From an uncultured Thermomicrobiales bacterium (GTDB lineage: Bacteria > Chloroflexota > Chloroflexia > Thermomicrobiales > UBA6265), in NCBI GenBank assembly GCA_902806345.1, contig CADCWF010000098.1, positions 1 to 33,586 of the forward strand: DNA of 33,586 nucleotides, read 5' to 3'. Below the pieces are notes generated by a model. It saw only the letters and a list, made by a program, of their open reading frames with translations, was not told where the DNA came from and ran no database searches. Below are positions 15,692-24,438 of the stretch, piece after piece; positions within the stretch are counted from its first letter, which is position 1; every line of letters begins with the position of its first letter. The position numbers and the translations under genes were made by a program.

Positions 15692-17263
15692 ATGGTGGGT
15701 GAGCCCCGCGCGGCGATGGACCTGTCGGAGCTCCAGCAGATCCGCCTGGCCAAGGCGACGGCCCTGCGCGAGGTCGGTTACGACCCGTACCCGACTCGGG
15801 CGCGGCGGAGCCACCGGGTCGACGAGGCGTTGGCCCGCTTCGCCCAGATCGAACCCGGTTTGCCGGAGGGAGGCGAAGACGCCGAGGCGGTGACGCTCGT
15901 CGGTCGGTTGGTCAGCCGCCGCCACCAGGGCAAGACCCTCTTCGCCCACCTCCGCGACGGCTCCGGCGAGCTACAGCTCTACGTCCGCCGCGACGACATC
16001 GGCGTGGATGAGTTCGATCGCCTCCTTAAACTCTACGACCTCGGCGACTTCGTCCAGGCCGAAGGGCACCTCTTTCGGACCAGGATGGGGGAGGTGTCGC
16101 TCCGGGTCGGCGGCATGACGATGCTCGCCAAGGCGCTGAACGCACCGCCCGAGAAGTGGCACGGGCTCCAGGACACGGAGACCCGCTACCGGCAGCGCTA
16201 CGCCGACCTGATCGCCAACGCCGAGCCCCGCCGCGTCTTCGCGACGCGGACGGTGGTCATCCGCACGATCCGCCGGTTCCTGGACGACCGCGGGTACCTC
16301 GAGGTCGAGACGCCGACGCTGCAGCCCCTCTACGGAGGCGCCGCGGCCCGCCCCTTCACCACCTTCCACAACGCGCTCGGGCAGACCTTCTACCTGCGGA
16401 TCGCCGATGAGCTCTACCTCAAGCGGTTGATCGTCGGCGGCTTCGAGCGTGTCTACGAGATCACCAAGGATTTCCGGAACGAGGGGATCGACCGCAACCA
16501 CTCCCCCGAGTTCACGATGCTCGAGTTCTACGAGGCGTATGCCGACTACCTGACCATGATGGAGACGGTCGAGGCGCTGGTGGTGCAGGTGACGAGGGAG
16601 GCGCTCGGGTCCGCCCGCTTCACCTTCCAGGGGCACGAGATCGATGTTTCGCCGCCCTGGCCGCGGCGCACCCTGCGCGAGGCGATCCGCGATGCGTCCG
16701 GCGTCGACTACGTCGCACACCCGGACCAGGCTTGCCTCCTGGCGGCGGCCCGCGCAGCCGGCGCCGATGTTTCGGAGGGGACCGTCTGGCCGCGGATCGT
16801 CGACGAGCTGCTCAAGCAGTTCGTCCGCCCCAACCTGATCCAGCCGACATTCCTGGTCGACTATCCGGTGGAGCTATCCCCACTGGCGAAGCGCAAGCCG
16901 GATGACCCGACCCACGTTGAGCGGTTCCAGCCCTACCTAGGTGGGGGCGAGATCGGCAACGCCTTCACCGAGTTGAACGACCCGCTCGACCAGTTGGCGC
17001 GCTTCGTCGAGCAGCAGCGGGACCGCGACGCCGGCGACCAGGAGGCGATGCCGATCGACGAGGACTACGTCAACGCCTTGATGTACGGGATGCCGCCAAC
17101 CGGGGGCGTCGGCATCGGGATCGACCGGCTGGTGATGCTCCTCACCGACCAGCCTTCGATCCGCGACGTGATCCTCTTTCCGGCGATGCGGGCGCTTCCG
17201 ACGGCCCGTCCGACGGGGGAGGAGGTGGCAGCGGCGAACCGCGGCGGGTCGGGCGCCGAGTAG
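15692..17263 (+). CDS. lysS: lysyl-tRNA synthetase, class II
   Basis: A class II lysyl-tRNA synthetase of about 523 residues that charges tRNA-Lys. The N-terminal anticodon-binding OB fold includes VTLVGRLVSRRHQGKTLFAH. The catalytic core shows motif 1 (YLEVETPTLQPLYGGAAARP), motif 2 (ITKDFRNEGIDRNHSPEFT) and motif 3 (GVGIGIDRLVMLLTD). The start is uncertain. ATG 15692 has GAGG 11 nt upstream, GTG 15665 has GGGAG 5 nt upstream, GTG 15629 is the most distal, and ATG 15716 sits just before the conserved LSELQQIRL. It follows greA closely. A weak hairpin begins at its stop codon. Confidence 0.94.
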   Translation: MVGEPRAAMDLSELQQIRLAKATALREVGYDPYPTRARRSHRVDEALARFAQIEPGLPEGGEDAEAVTLVGRLVSRRHQGKTLFAHLRDGSGELQLYVRRDDIGVDEFDRLLKLYDLGDFVQAEGHLFRTRMGEVSLRVGGMTMLAKALNAPPEKWHGLQDTETRYRQRYADLIANAEPRRVFATRTVVIRTIRRFLDDRGYLEVETPTLQPLYGGAAARPFTTFHNALGQTFYLRIADELYLKRLIVGGFERVYEITKDFRNEGIDRNHSPEFTMLEFYEAYADYLTMMETVEALVVQVTREALGSARFTFQGHEIDVSPPWPRRTLREAIRDASGVDYVAHPDQACLLAAARAAGADVSEGTVWPRIVDELLKQFVRPNLIQPTFLVDYPVELSPLAKRKPDDPTHVERFQPYLGGGEIGNAFTELNDPLDQLARFVEQQRDRDAGDQEAMPIDEDYVNALMYGMPPTGGVGIGIDRLVMLLTDQPSIRDVILFPAMRALPTARPTGEEVAAANRGGSGAE

Positions 17264-17283
17264 CCCCGGTAGGCCACGGGGCT
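17262..17283 (+). terminator. possible weak terminator hairpin after lysS
   Basis: AGCCCCG (17262-17268) and CGGGGCT (17277-17283) form a 7-bp stem with an 8-nt loop at the lysS stop codon. There is no T-tract, so rho-independent function is uncertain. Confidence 0.3.
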
Positions 17284-17378
17284 GCGCTATCATCGGACGA
17301 ACGGAAGCGATTGAGCGGCTCTGGACGGACCGGGCGGGATGCTCGGCACGTCCGCCGGCGATGACCGAGGTGGAAGCA

Positions 17379-17516
17379 ATGTTGGAGCGATTCCAGGAAC
17401 TGACGGGGATTTACCGGCTCGGGTTCTCGAAGGATTCGTTCCTCGGGTTGGTCATCCCAATCGGGTTCGTGGTGCTGGTCGGCGGTTTAGGTGCGGCGCT
17501 GATCCTGTTCCTCTAG
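17379..17516 (+). CDS. 45-residue single-pass membrane microprotein
   Basis: A short gene of 45 codons plus stop that begins MLERFQELTGIYRLGFSKDS and continues as one hydrophobic helix (about residues 21-45, FLGLVIPIGFVVLVGGLGAA then LILFL). The ATG at 17379 has GAGG 8 nt upstream; another in-frame ATG at 17361 has no ribosome site. Codon use is as GC3-rich as the neighbours, and the amphipathic start followed by a helix and an immediate stop is typical of real membrane microproteins. It sits between lysS and the convergent sensor kinase gene. I do not recognise a family; a small accessory subunit is possible but unproven. Confidence 0.55.
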   Translation: MLERFQELTGIYRLGFSKDSFLGLVIPIGFVVLVGGLGAALILFL

Positions 17517-17542
17517 CCGAGCGAATCCAGTCCGGCTCGTCC

Positions 17543-17560
17543 CCGCGGCCGCACCCGCGG
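17543..17560. terminator. GC-rich hairpin between convergent genes
   Basis: Two copies of the self-complementary CCGCGG (17543-17548 and 17555-17560) can pair across a 6-nt loop in the 56-bp gap between the microprotein gene and the convergent sensor kinase gene. No T-tract is present, so this is a weak terminator candidate. Confidence 0.25.
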
Positions 17561-17572
17561 AGGCAGCGTTCG

Positions 17573-19132
17573 TCAGCCGGTCGGCTTCGTGACCGAACCG
17601 GAGCGGTGTGCGGCGAAGTCCTCGGGATGCGATGAGGTACCCGGCACCGGCACCGGCGCCGCTGGGAGCCGGACCCGGAACGCGCTGCCGGCGCCAAGAG
17701 CGCTTTCGGCGGTGATCTCGCCGCCGTAAGCGCGGACTATCGTCTGCGCGATCGCCAGGCCGAGGCCGGTGCCGCCCGCCTCCCTGGCGCGCGCCTCATC
17801 GACCCGGAAGAAGCGGTCGAAAACGCGGGGCAGGTGCTCGGCGGCGATGCCGGTCCCAGCGTCGCGAACCTCCAGCACGGCCCAGCCCGAGCCACCGGGC
17901 CGGACGGCAACTGTGACCCGGTTGCCGGCTGGGGTGTGGCGGAGCGCGTTGTCGAGCAATGCCAGGGTGATCTGGAGGATCTTGTCGCGGTCGCCGAGCA
18001 CCGTCACCGGCTCGGCGTCGAGTCGCAGGTCCTGACCGTCGGCCAGCCCCGCCGCAACCCGGAGCGCGTCGCGGGCGACCTCGTCGAGCCGGATCGGAGA
18101 CCGCAGGTCCCGCTCGACGCCCTCCGCCGCAGCAGCATCGCTGCGCGCGAGCAGCAGGAGGTCGTCCAGCAACCGGCCCATCCGTCGACTCTCTCGCTGC
18201 ATGTCAGCCGCGGCCTCCAGCAGGTCGTGGCGGATCGCGTGGTCCGGCAGCGTCGCCACCTGGCGGACGAGCACGTCCGTGTTGCCGCGGATCGCGGCCA
18301 ACGGCGTCCGCAGCTCATGCGAGGCGTCGGCGACGAAGCGGCGCTGCGCGACGAACGCTTCCTGGAGACGGTCGAGCATGGCGTTGAAGGTCGCCGCGAG
18401 CCGAGCCAGCTCGTCGCCCGAGGGTGGCACGTCGAGTCGATGGCCGAGCGATGCGGCGGCCCCGTGGCCGGCGGCAACCGCGGCGGCGGTAGCCGTGATC
18501 CGATCGATCGGCCGGAGCGCCCGACCAGCGAGCAACCAGCCGCCGAGAATCGCCAGCGCCAGGCCCAGGGCTGAGGTCAGGAGCAAGACCTGGCGCACCG
18601 AGTCGAGTGTTTCCCGGAAGGTGTCCATCCGCTCGCCGACCACCACGGCGCCGATCGGCCGGGATTCGCCGGAGGGAGCGGCGAGCAGGAGGGGGTAGTC
18701 GATCACCCGCACCCTCCAGCCGTTCGCCTCCGCCGTCAGGCGCTCCGCCTGCCGCGCTCCGTCTGGACCTGCCGTGGGGACCAGCGGATCGGTGGGCGCC
18801 GCCTCCGAGCGGCGGACGACCTGCCCGTCGTCGTCGACGATCTGGATGAGCAGCCCGCGGGACGTGAACGAGCCGAGGGCGGGCACGACCTCGTCGAACC
18901 GGACGGGCGGGCCGAAGCCCTGACGGGCTGCAAGCTGCTCGCCAATGACGCCGGCGATGTCGTCTGCGGTGTTGAAGAGGCGGGCGTCCATGTCGGCCAG
19001 CAGCCGCCCCTCGGCGAGCCTCAGGACCGAGACCGCCACCGCAACCAGGACGAGTGCCAGCAGCCCGGCATACCAGGCAGTGAGCTTGAACCGGAGCGAG
19101 ACGACCCCTCGAGTAGACATCCGAGATGTCAC
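17573..19132 (-). CDS. membrane sensor histidine kinase (HAMP, HisKA, HATPase)
   Basis: A 519-residue two-component sensor. Membrane helix 1 lies at about residues 17-39, an extracytoplasmic sensor loop at 40-180, helix 2 at about 183-207, then HAMP ([18 protein letters not shown]), a HisKA domain with phospho-acceptor His near residue 273 in [14 protein letters not shown], and the ATPase domain with N box [11 protein letters not shown]1 DAGTGIA, F box DRFFR and G2 GGTGLGLAI. It should autophosphorylate and pass phosphate to the adjacent response regulator. The GTG start overlaps the regulator stop as GTGA. Position after the protease gene and architecture suggest an envelope-stress sensor of the MprB/CpxA kind; the signal is not known. 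Confidence 0.93.
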   Translation of the reverse strand: MTSRMSTRGVVSLRFKLTAWYAGLLALVLVAVAVSVLRLAEGRLLADMDARLFNTADDIAGVIGEQLAARQGFGPPVRFDEVVPALGSFTSRGLLIQIVDDDGQVVRRSEAAPTDPLVPTAGPDGARQAERLTAEANGWRVRVIDYPLLLAAPSGESRPIGAVVVGERMDTFRETLDSVRQVLLLTSALGLALAILGGWLLAGRALRPIDRITATAAAVAAGHGAAASLGHRLDVPPSGDELARLAATFNAMLDRLQEAFVAQRRFVADASHELRTPLAAIRGNTDVLVRQVATLPDHAIRHDLLEAAADMQRESRRMGRLLDDLLLLARSDAAAAEGVERDLRSPIRLDEVARDALRVAAGLADGQDLRLDAEPVTVLGDRDKILQITLALLDNALRHTPAGNRVTVAVRPGGSGWAVLEVRDAGTGIAAEHLPRVFDRFFRVDEARAREAGGTGLGLAIAQTIVRAYGGEITAESALGAGSAFRVRLPAAPVPVPGTSSHPEDFAAHRSGSVTKPTG

Positions 19133-19881
19133 CCCGGTGGTGCCGGGCGCAAGACGTAACCGACGCCTCGCACCGTCTGGATCAGGCGAGGTTCGCCCTC
19201 CGCCTCGAGCATCCGGCGGAGGTTGGCGACGTAGACCTCGAGCACGTTCGAGTTGCCGAAGAAGTCTGACCCCCAGATGCGATCCATGATCGTCCCGCGG
19301 GTGAGGACCTGGTTCGGGTGGCGGAGGAAGAGCACCAGCAGATCGAACTCCCGGGGTGTCGGCGAGAGGGCCCGCGTGCCCCGGAGGACCGACCGGGTCG
19401 AGGGATCGAGGGTCAGGTCGGCGAACCGGAGCGTCGAACCACCGCCATCGAGGACTGGTCCGCCGACGCGCCGCAGGAGCGCTCGCAGACGGGCGAGCAG
19501 CTCGTCGAAATCGAAGGGCTTGACCAGATAGTCGTCTGCGCCGGCGTCGAGACCGGCGATGCGGTCGGGGACGCCGTCACGGGCGGTCAGCATCAGGATC
19601 GGCAGGGGAGGTCGGGCCTCGTCCTGCTCGGCAGCGCGGATCCGACGCGCGATCTCGACGCCGTCGACGCCGGGGACCATCACGTCGAGCACGAGCACGT
19701 CCGGCCGCCGCTCGCGCAGTGCTGCGAGGGCGGCGCGGCCGTCCTCGGCCACCTCGACCGCGTACCCCTCGAAGATCAGGCCGCGGCGGACGAACCCTGC
19801 GATGCCTGGTTCGTCTTCGACGACCAGGATGCGGATCGGGCCGGGGAGAGCAGCCAATCCTTCCTGTGAGTTCACTGCCAT
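19129..19881 (-). CDS. OmpR-family response regulator
   Basis: A 250-residue response regulator: receiver domain at about residues 16-130 with acidic pocket VVEDE, phospho-acceptor Asp66 (VLDVMVPG), conserved Thr99 and Lys121 (LVKPFD), then a winged-helix DNA-binding domain ([20 protein letters not shown] through [16 protein letters not shown]). The ATG at 19881 has GAGG 7 nt upstream; the open frame upstream is spurious. It overlaps the kinase gene by 4 nt and lies 115 bp behind the htrA-like gene on the same strand. Regulators of this family bind tandem direct repeats with 10-11 bp pitch, matching the array found before the protease gene. Confidence 0.93.
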   Translation of the reverse strand: MAVNSQEGLAALPGPIRILVVEDEPGIAGFVRRGLIFEGYAVEVAEDGRAALAALRERRPDVLVLDVMVPGVDGVEIARRIRAAEQDEARPPLPILMLTARDGVPDRIAGLDAGADDYLVKPFDFDELLARLRALLRRVGGPVLDGGGSTLRFADLTLDPSTRSVLRGTRALSPTPREFDLLVLFLRHPNQVLTRGTIMDRIWGSDFFGNSNVLEVYVANLRRMLEAEGEPRLIQTVRGVGYVLRPAPPG

Positions 19882-19932
19882 CGGGTCACCTCGTGCCGCC
19901 GATGGTACCCCAGGAGGCCGCCGCGGACACGG

Positions 19933-19962
19933 CGAGGGGGCGGCCGAGCGGCCGCCCCCTCG
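19933..19962 (-). terminator. perfect 13-bp GC hairpin between protease and regulator genes
   Basis: CGAGGGGGCGGCC (19933-19945) and GGCCGCCCCCTCG (19950-19962) pair perfectly around the loop GAGC. It lies in the 115-bp gap between the htrA-like gene and the response regulator. There is no T-tract on either strand, so it may reduce read-through (making the protease more abundant than the kinase pair), stabilise the protease mRNA, or terminate inefficiently. Confidence 0.5.
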
Positions 19963-19996
19963 TCGGCAGGGAGGGGATGAACGGGAACGGCAGCCC

Positions 19997-21100
19997 TTAG
20001 TTCGTCCCGGCCGGGCGTTCCCCGAGGATGACCTGGAGCGTCTGCTGGTCACCGTCGCGGTCGACCGTGACCTCGACCGTGTCCCCCGCGTTGCGTTGGA
20101 GGAGGATATCGAGGAGCGCCGTCTTGCGGGTGACCGCTTCGCCGTCGATCGCGACGATGACATCGCCGGGGAGCAGGCCCGCGTCAGCAGCCGGGCCGCT
20201 GGCGACCACATCGTCGACGAGATGACCGAGCGGCAGGGTTTCGCCCTGAATCCCTAGGTAGGGGCGCTCGACGGTGCCGTCCACGATGATGCTCTCGACC
20301 GAGGTGCGGGCGGCGTTGCCGTCGATCGCAAACGCAATGTCGGCCGGGGCGGTGCCCATCATCTCCCCCGAGATGCCGGCGGCGTTGACCCCGACCACTT
20401 CGCCGCGCAGGTTCAGGAGTGGACCGCCGGAGTTGCCGTGCCAGATCTCGGCGTCGTGCTGGATCAGGCTCGACAGGCCGTAACCGCCGTCGAGGGTGCG
20501 GCCCTTGGCGTTGACGGTGCCCTCGCTGACGGTGTTGGTGAACTCGCCCAGGGCGCTGCCGATCGCCACGACCTGGTCGCCGGGCCGCAACGTCTCGCTG
20601 TCGCCGAAGCAGGCGACCGCAGGGACGCCGCTCCCGTCCGGAAGATCGAGCCGGACGACGGCGATGTCGAGGAGATCGTCCTGGCCGACCACCGTGGCCG
20701 CGACCTCCCGGCCATCCTCGAAGGCGACCACCAGGTCCGAGGCGCCGTCGACGACGTGGGCGTTGGTGACGACGTGGCCTTCGTTGTCGACGATGAAGCC
20801 GGTGCCGGTACCGACCGGCCGCGCGCCGCCGATCGGTTCGTCGCCGCCGATAATGCCCTCTGGCAGGTCCATGCCGCCGCGCTGCAGGTTAGTGATCGTG
20901 ACGACGGCGGGGTTCACCTTTTCCGCGACGTCGGCGACCGAGGAATCCGCGGCCGAGGCACCGCAGGCCGCAAGGGTGGCGTCGGGGCTCTCCTGAGCGA
21001 TGACGGGCGATCCGGTCAGGAGTGCGCCCACGACGACGGCGGAAGCGGCCCCGGACAGCATGGCGATGCGGCTCGGCCGCGTTGGAGTCGTTGGTCCCAT
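19997..21100 (-). CDS. HtrA-like serine protease with PDZ domain
   Basis: A 367-residue trypsin-fold protease of the HtrA/Deg class. A hydrophobic export segment lies at residues 12-34, with likely cleavage after VIAQ. The catalytic triad is His115 ([10 protein letters not shown]), Asp145 (LLDIAVVRL) and Ser224 (GNSGGPLL). A C-terminal PDZ domain (about 280-360) shows YLGIQG and [14 protein letters not shown]. It should degrade or refold damaged proteins outside the membrane. The ATG at 21100 has AGGAG just 3 nt upstream; the longer frame upstream overlaps the promoter repeats and is rejected. It heads a probable operon with the response regulator and kinase. Confidence 0.92.
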   Translation of the reverse strand: MGPTTPTRPSRIAMLSGAASAVVVGALLTGSPVIAQESPDATLAACGASAADSSVADVAEKVNPAVVTITNLQRGGMDLPEGIIGGDEPIGGARPVGTGTGFIVDNEGHVVTNAHVVDGASDLVVAFEDGREVAATVVGQDDLLDIAVVRLDLPDGSGVPAVACFGDSETLRPGDQVVAIGSALGEFTNTVSEGTVNAKGRTLDGGYGLSSLIQHDAEIWHGNSGGPLLNLRGEVVGVNAAGISGEMMGTAPADIAFAIDGNAARTSVESIIVDGTVERPYLGIQGETLPLGHLVDDVVASGPAADAGLLPGDVIVAIDGEAVTRKTALLDILLQRNAGDTVEVTVDRDGDQQTLQVILGERPAGTN

Positions 21101-21480
21101 GTGCTCCTCATCGGTTGGGGTCGGCCGCTCTGGCCGTCCCGGGTTGACCTGGAGCGAGGATAGACGCGGAGGCTGAGCCGGGGCTGAACCGTCGCTGAAG
21201 GAACGCTGAAGGTCGCCGCGGGGCAGGTCCCGACGCGCAAGGGCAACCTCTTCGCGATCGCGTGCGAGTGCGCCTACCCCCGCGACTACGACTCGCGAGA
21301 CGATCCGAGCGGAACCGTCTGGATGCTGCTCGACGTCGACCATGTGTCGGGCGGGGCGGAGGAGAGGCCTTCGGCCGACGCAAACGCGGAGGCGACGCCG
21401 GGGGGCTGAGGCGGATCAGCACCGACGCCAACCGGTGGAGACCGCAATCCGAGCTGGCAAAGACGAGGGCTGGGGTTCCG
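21101..21480. other. intergenic region upstream of the htrA-like gene, with a possible gene fragment
   Basis: This 380-bp region holds the phased repeats and promoter of the protease. On the plus strand a frame without a start codon runs from about 21188 to a TGA at 21407-21409; from about 21240 it reads like genuine protein (GNLFAIACECAYPRDYD, then GTVWMLLDVDHVSGG) with strong GC3 bias. It may be a remnant of a lost gene. I recognise no family and assign no function. Confidence 0.35.
21157..21212 (-). promoter_or_regulatory. four 11-bp-phased direct repeats and promoter of the htrA-like gene
   Basis: On the minus strand TTCAGC occurs at 21210-21205, 21199-21194 and 21188-21183, and CTCAGC at 21177-21172: exactly 11 bp from copy to copy. 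A -10-like TATCCT follows at 21162-21157, about 57 bp before the ATG. The -35 position coincides with the repeats and has no TTGACA-like hexamer, as expected for an activator-dependent promoter. OmpR/PhoB-family regulators bind this kind of array, and one is encoded just downstream. Confidence 0.72.
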
Positions 21481-22077
21481 CTACGGTGCCTCGTCCGGCT
21501 CCGGATCGGTCAGGAGCGCGACCTGGGCGCGGACTGCTGGGAACAGGTCGGCGACGTCGAGGACGAATCCGGCGACCGCGACCGAACTGATCCGGCCCCG
21601 TTCCTGTGGAAGCGGGTGGTAGCCGTTGGGCGTCAACCCGAGTGCAAGTGCAGACTCGACGTCGGGATCGACGATCCAATACTCCGCAACACCCGCCGCG
21701 GTGTACGCATCCTGCTTGATTTCGCGGTCGTAGGTGCGAGTCGATGGAGAGAGAACCTCGACGACGAGGTCGGGCGCTCCGTCGATGATGGGAAAGCGGA
21801 GCACGTTGGCCCGACCGCGCCGGACGCAGAACAGATCCGGCTGGATGCCGGTGAAATCGTTCAGCTTGACGTCCGCGGGCGATTGGAACACCACGCCGAG
21901 GCCGTGCCGCAGGACGTGTTCGGATAGACGGCGCTCCAACTCCTGGACGAAGAGCTGGTGCAGGTAACTGGGCGCCGGCGACAGATGAAACTCCCCGTCG
22001 ATCAACTCGTGCCGGAACCCGTCGGTCGGCAGCGCGGCAAGATCTTCGAAGGTGAAGGGTCGGACGGGAAGCGCCAT
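21481..22077 (-). CDS. Uma2 family protein (PD-(D/E)XK nuclease-like fold)
   Basis: A 198-residue Uma2-family (DUF820) protein. Family features: the start [46 protein letters not shown], the core [19 protein letters not shown] (Asp, Glu and Lys of the nuclease-like site) and YWIVDPD. The family is expanded in Cyanobacteria and Chloroflexota; it is predicted to adopt a restriction-endonuclease-like fold, but activity and role are generally unknown. The ATG at 22077 lies only 4 bp after the sucD stop, so it is probably transcribed with sucCD, an unexpected partner for a TCA-cycle enzyme. Confidence 0.87.
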   Translation of the reverse strand: MALPVRPFTFEDLAALPTDGFRHELIDGEFHLSPAPSYLHQLFVQELERRLSEHVLRHGLGVVFQSPADVKLNDFTGIQPDLFCVRRGRANVLRFPIIDGAPDLVVEVLSPSTRTYDREIKQDAYTAAGVAEYWIVDPDVESALALGLTPNGYHPLPQERGRISSVAVAGFVLDVADLFPAVRAQVALLTDPEPDEAP

Positions 22078-22081
22078 CAGC

Positions 22082-22963
22082 TCAGCCTTTGCTCGCGCCC
22101 ATCGCCTCCAGTAGCAGCCCGGACACGGCCGAGGGGCGGTCCGCGACGCGGACGCCGGCGGCTTCGAGGGCGGCGACCTTCTCGGCGGCGGTGCCGGTGC
22201 CGCCCGAGATGATCGCCCCGGCGTGGCCCATCCGCTTGCCCGGCGGCGCGGTGCGGCCGGCGATGAAGCCGACTACGGGTTTGTCGACGCGGTCGCGGAT
22301 GAACTCGGCGGCCACCTCTTCGTCGCTGCCGCCGATCTCGCCGATCATCACGATCGCCTCCGTCGCCGGGTCGGCCTGGAACAGCTCCAGGACATCGACG
22401 AAGGAGGTACCGATGACCGGGTCGCCGCCGATGCCCACGGCCGTACTCTGGCCGAGGCCGGCCCGGGTTAACGCGTCGACCACCTCGTAGGTGAGGGTTC
22501 CCGAGCGGGAGACGAGGCCGACCGGGCCGGGGGCGTGGATGAACCCTGGCATGATGCCGACCTTCGCCTGCTCGGGCGTGATCAGACCGGGGCAGTTCGG
22601 GCCGAGCAGGCGGGCACCCCGCTGCCGGACGTAGGCGTAGACCGGCACCATGTCTGCGACGGGGATGCCCTCGGTGATGCAGACGACGAACGGGATGCCG
22701 GCGTCGACCGCCTCGTAGACGGCGTCCGGGGCGAACCGCGCCGGGACGTAGATGATCGAGGCGTTCGCCTGCGTGGCCTCGACGGCATCGGCGACGGTGT
22801 CGAAGACGGGGACGCCGGCGACCGCCTTGCCCTTGCCGCCTGGCGTCACCCCGGCGACGACGTTCGTCCCGTACTCGACCATCTGCTCGGTGTGGAACGA
22901 CCCTTCGCGGCCGGTGATCCCCTGGACCAGCAGCCGCGTGTCCTTGTCGACGAGGATGCTCAC
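22082..22963 (-). CDS. sucD: succinyl-CoA synthetase alpha subunit (ADP/GDP-forming)
   Basis: A 293-residue alpha subunit of succinate-CoA ligase. The CoA-binding Rossmann domain starts [14 protein letters not shown], includes [11 protein letters not shown], and the ligase domain carries the phosphohistidine His247 in [15 protein letters not shown]. With SucC it converts succinyl-CoA, phosphate and a nucleoside diphosphate to succinate, CoA and the triphosphate in the citric acid cycle. The start codon is GTG at 22963, with a weak purine-rich ribosome site; no ATG is nearby. It is 41 bp downstream of sucC on the same strand. Confidence 0.95.
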   Translation of the reverse strand: MSILVDKDTRLLVQGITGREGSFHTEQMVEYGTNVVAGVTPGGKGKAVAGVPVFDTVADAVEATQANASIIYVPARFAPDAVYEAVDAGIPFVVCITEGIPVADMVPVYAYVRQRGARLLGPNCPGLITPEQAKVGIMPGFIHAPGPVGLVSRSGTLTYEVVDALTRAGLGQSTAVGIGGDPVIGTSFVDVLELFQADPATEAIVMIGEIGGSDEEVAAEFIRDRVDKPVVGFIAGRTAPPGKRMGHAGAIISGGTGTAAEKVAALEAAGVRVADRPSAVSGLLLEAMGASKG

Positions 22964-23004
22964 CGGCCCGCTTCCCTCCCGCTCGCGATGGTGTCGGTTC
23001 CCGG

Positions 23005-24135
23005 TCAGGCCGCCGCGCGGACCACCGCCGCCGCCGCTTCGTCCATGCTGTCGACCGCGGTCAAGCCGGCCGCCGCAAGCAGCCGTTTGCCCTCCTCGGC
23101 GTTGGTGCCGGAGAGGCGGACGACGATCGGCACCGAAACGTTGACCTTCTGGAGCGCCTCGGTGATCCCCTGGGCGACGATATCCCCGCGGGTGATGCCA
23201 CCGAAGATGTTGATCAGGATGCCGCGCACCGCCGGGTCGGCTGTGACGAGGGCGAACGCTTTGGCGACTTGGTCGGCGCTGGCGCCGCCGCCAACGTCGA
23301 GGAAGTTGGCCGGCTCACCGCCGTGCAGCTTGACCGCGTCCATCGTCGCCATCGCCAAGCCGGCACCGTTGACGATGCAGCCGATATCGCCGTCGAGCTT
23401 GACGAAGGAGATGCCCGAGCGGCGGGCCTCCAGCTCGGTCGCGTTCTCTTCGTCCGGGTCGCGCAGGTCCTCCAGCTCCGGGTGGCGGAACAGGGCGTTG
23501 TCGTCGAAGCTCATCTTGGAGTCGAGCGCGAGCCACTGACCGTCGCGGGTGAGAATCAGCGGGTTGATCTCGGCCAGCGTCGCGTCGGTCGCGACGTAGG
23601 CCTTGAAGAGGTTCTGGACGATGGCGGCGAAGCCGGAGACCTGGGCGGGCGGGACGCCGAGGGAAAAGGCAATCTGGCGGGATTGGTAGGGGTGGAGACC
23701 CAGCAAGGGGTCGGCCAGGGCGCGGACGATCTTCTCGGGCCGCTCGCGGGCGACCTCCTCGATGTCGACGCCGCCCTCGGCGCTGGCCATCACGACGTGG
23801 CGGCGGCGGGGGCGGTCGAGGACGACGCCGAGGTAGAACTCCTGGGCGATCTCGACGCCGCCGGCGACGAGGACCTTGCGGACGGTGTGGCCCTTGATGT
23901 CCATGCCGAGGATCGCCTGGGCGGCGGCCCGGGCGTCCTCGGGGGTGGAGGCAATCTTGATGCCGCCCGCCTTGCCCCGGCCGCCGGTGTGGACCTGGGC
24001 CTTGACGGCGACGGTGCGGCCGAAGGAGCGGGCGATCTCCGCCGCGTCGTCGGCGGTCGTCGCCATCGAGCCGGGGTTGGTCGGCACGCCGTGGCGAGCG
24101 AAGATTTCGGCCGCCTGGTACTCGTGGACGTTCAT
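23005..24135 (-). CDS. sucC: succinyl-CoA synthetase beta subunit
   Basis: A 376-residue beta subunit of succinate-CoA ligase, normal for the family. The start [18 protein letters not shown] is characteristic; the ATP-grasp domain shows [17 protein letters not shown] and TLAEINPLI, and the C-terminal CoA-ligase domain shows NFLDVGGGA and [12 protein letters not shown]. It supplies nucleotide and succinate binding to the SucCD complex. ATG 24135 has GGAGG 4-5 nt upstream; the open frame further upstream has no similarity to the family. An extended -10 about 50 bp upstream probably drives sucC, sucD and the Uma2 gene together. Confidence 0.95.
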   Translation of the reverse strand: MNVHEYQAAEIFARHGVPTNPGSMATTADDAAEIARSFGRTVAVKAQVHTGGRGKAGGIKIASTPEDARAAAQAILGMDIKGHTVRKVLVAGGVEIAQEFYLGVVLDRPRRRHVVMASAEGGVDIEEVARERPEKIVRALADPLLGLHPYQSRQIAFSLGVPPAQVSGFAAIVQNLFKAYVATDATLAEINPLILTRDGQWLALDSKMSFDDNALFRHPELEDLRDPDEENATELEARRSGISFVKLDGDIGCIVNGAGLAMATMDAVKLHGGEPANFLDVGGGASADQVAKAFALVTADPAVRGILINIFGGITRGDIVAQGITEALQKVNVSVPIVVRLSGTNAEEGKRLLAAAGLTAVDSMDEAAAAVVRAAA

Positions 24136-24185
24136 CGGCCCTCCCCGAGACCGAGCCCGCTCACCCGCGGGCGCTCCGCCGCGGC

Positions 24186-24194
24186 ATCCTAGCA
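24186..24194 (-). promoter_or_regulatory. extended -10 promoter element of sucC
   Basis: On the minus strand TGCTAGGAT gives a TGn-extended -10 (TAGGAT) about 50 bp ahead of the sucC start. It differs at one base from the TGCTATGAT elements before rpe and the FGGY kinase gene. No good -35 is seen. Confidence 0.45.
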
Positions 24195-24263
24195 CAGCGT
24201 TTGGGGCCGGCCGCCGAGGGTCCCGCCGGCGCGCGGTCATCCGTATGGCAGGGATGACCCGGC

Positions 24264-24290
24264 TTGACACGGCCGCACACGTGGTATACT
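24264..24290 (+). promoter_or_regulatory. promoter of the zinc-ribbon protein gene
   Basis: A perfect TTGACA (24264-24269) and an extended -10 TGGTATACT (hexamer 24285-24290) are separated by 15 bp. The spacing is short but both elements are strong. This is the best consensus-like promoter in the window and suggests high expression of the downstream gene. Confidence 0.65.
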
Positions 24291-24438
24291 TGGTTCCAAG
24301 GACGATTCCATGCGTACGCGCTCGTCGGACCCCGCAGGTGGGTTGTCACGTGTCCCGTTCCGCCGGAAGCGTTCTCGGTTCTTTTCTTTTTTGTAACGGT
24401 GCCGCGGCGAAGAGGCCGCGGCGGAGGGTTCAGGCGGA

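Larger units (their letters stand above)
24136..24438. other. divergent promoter region of sucC and the zinc-ribbon gene
   Basis: A 303-bp spacer with one promoter in each direction, described separately. The zinc-ribbon transcript would have a leader of about 140 nt. That leader includes a pyrimidine-rich run (TTCTTTTCTTTTTTG around 24378-24393) followed by a hairpin of two GCCGCGGC copies around 24401-24420, shortly before the ribosome site GGAGG (24423-24427). A leader of this kind could control translation. Confidence 0.45.

Noticed and set aside
20963..20974. Lipobox-like LAAC in the HtrA-like protein (Cys46)
   Set aside because: It lies more than ten residues past the hydrophobic segment and after a good signal peptidase I site, so lipidation is unlikely.
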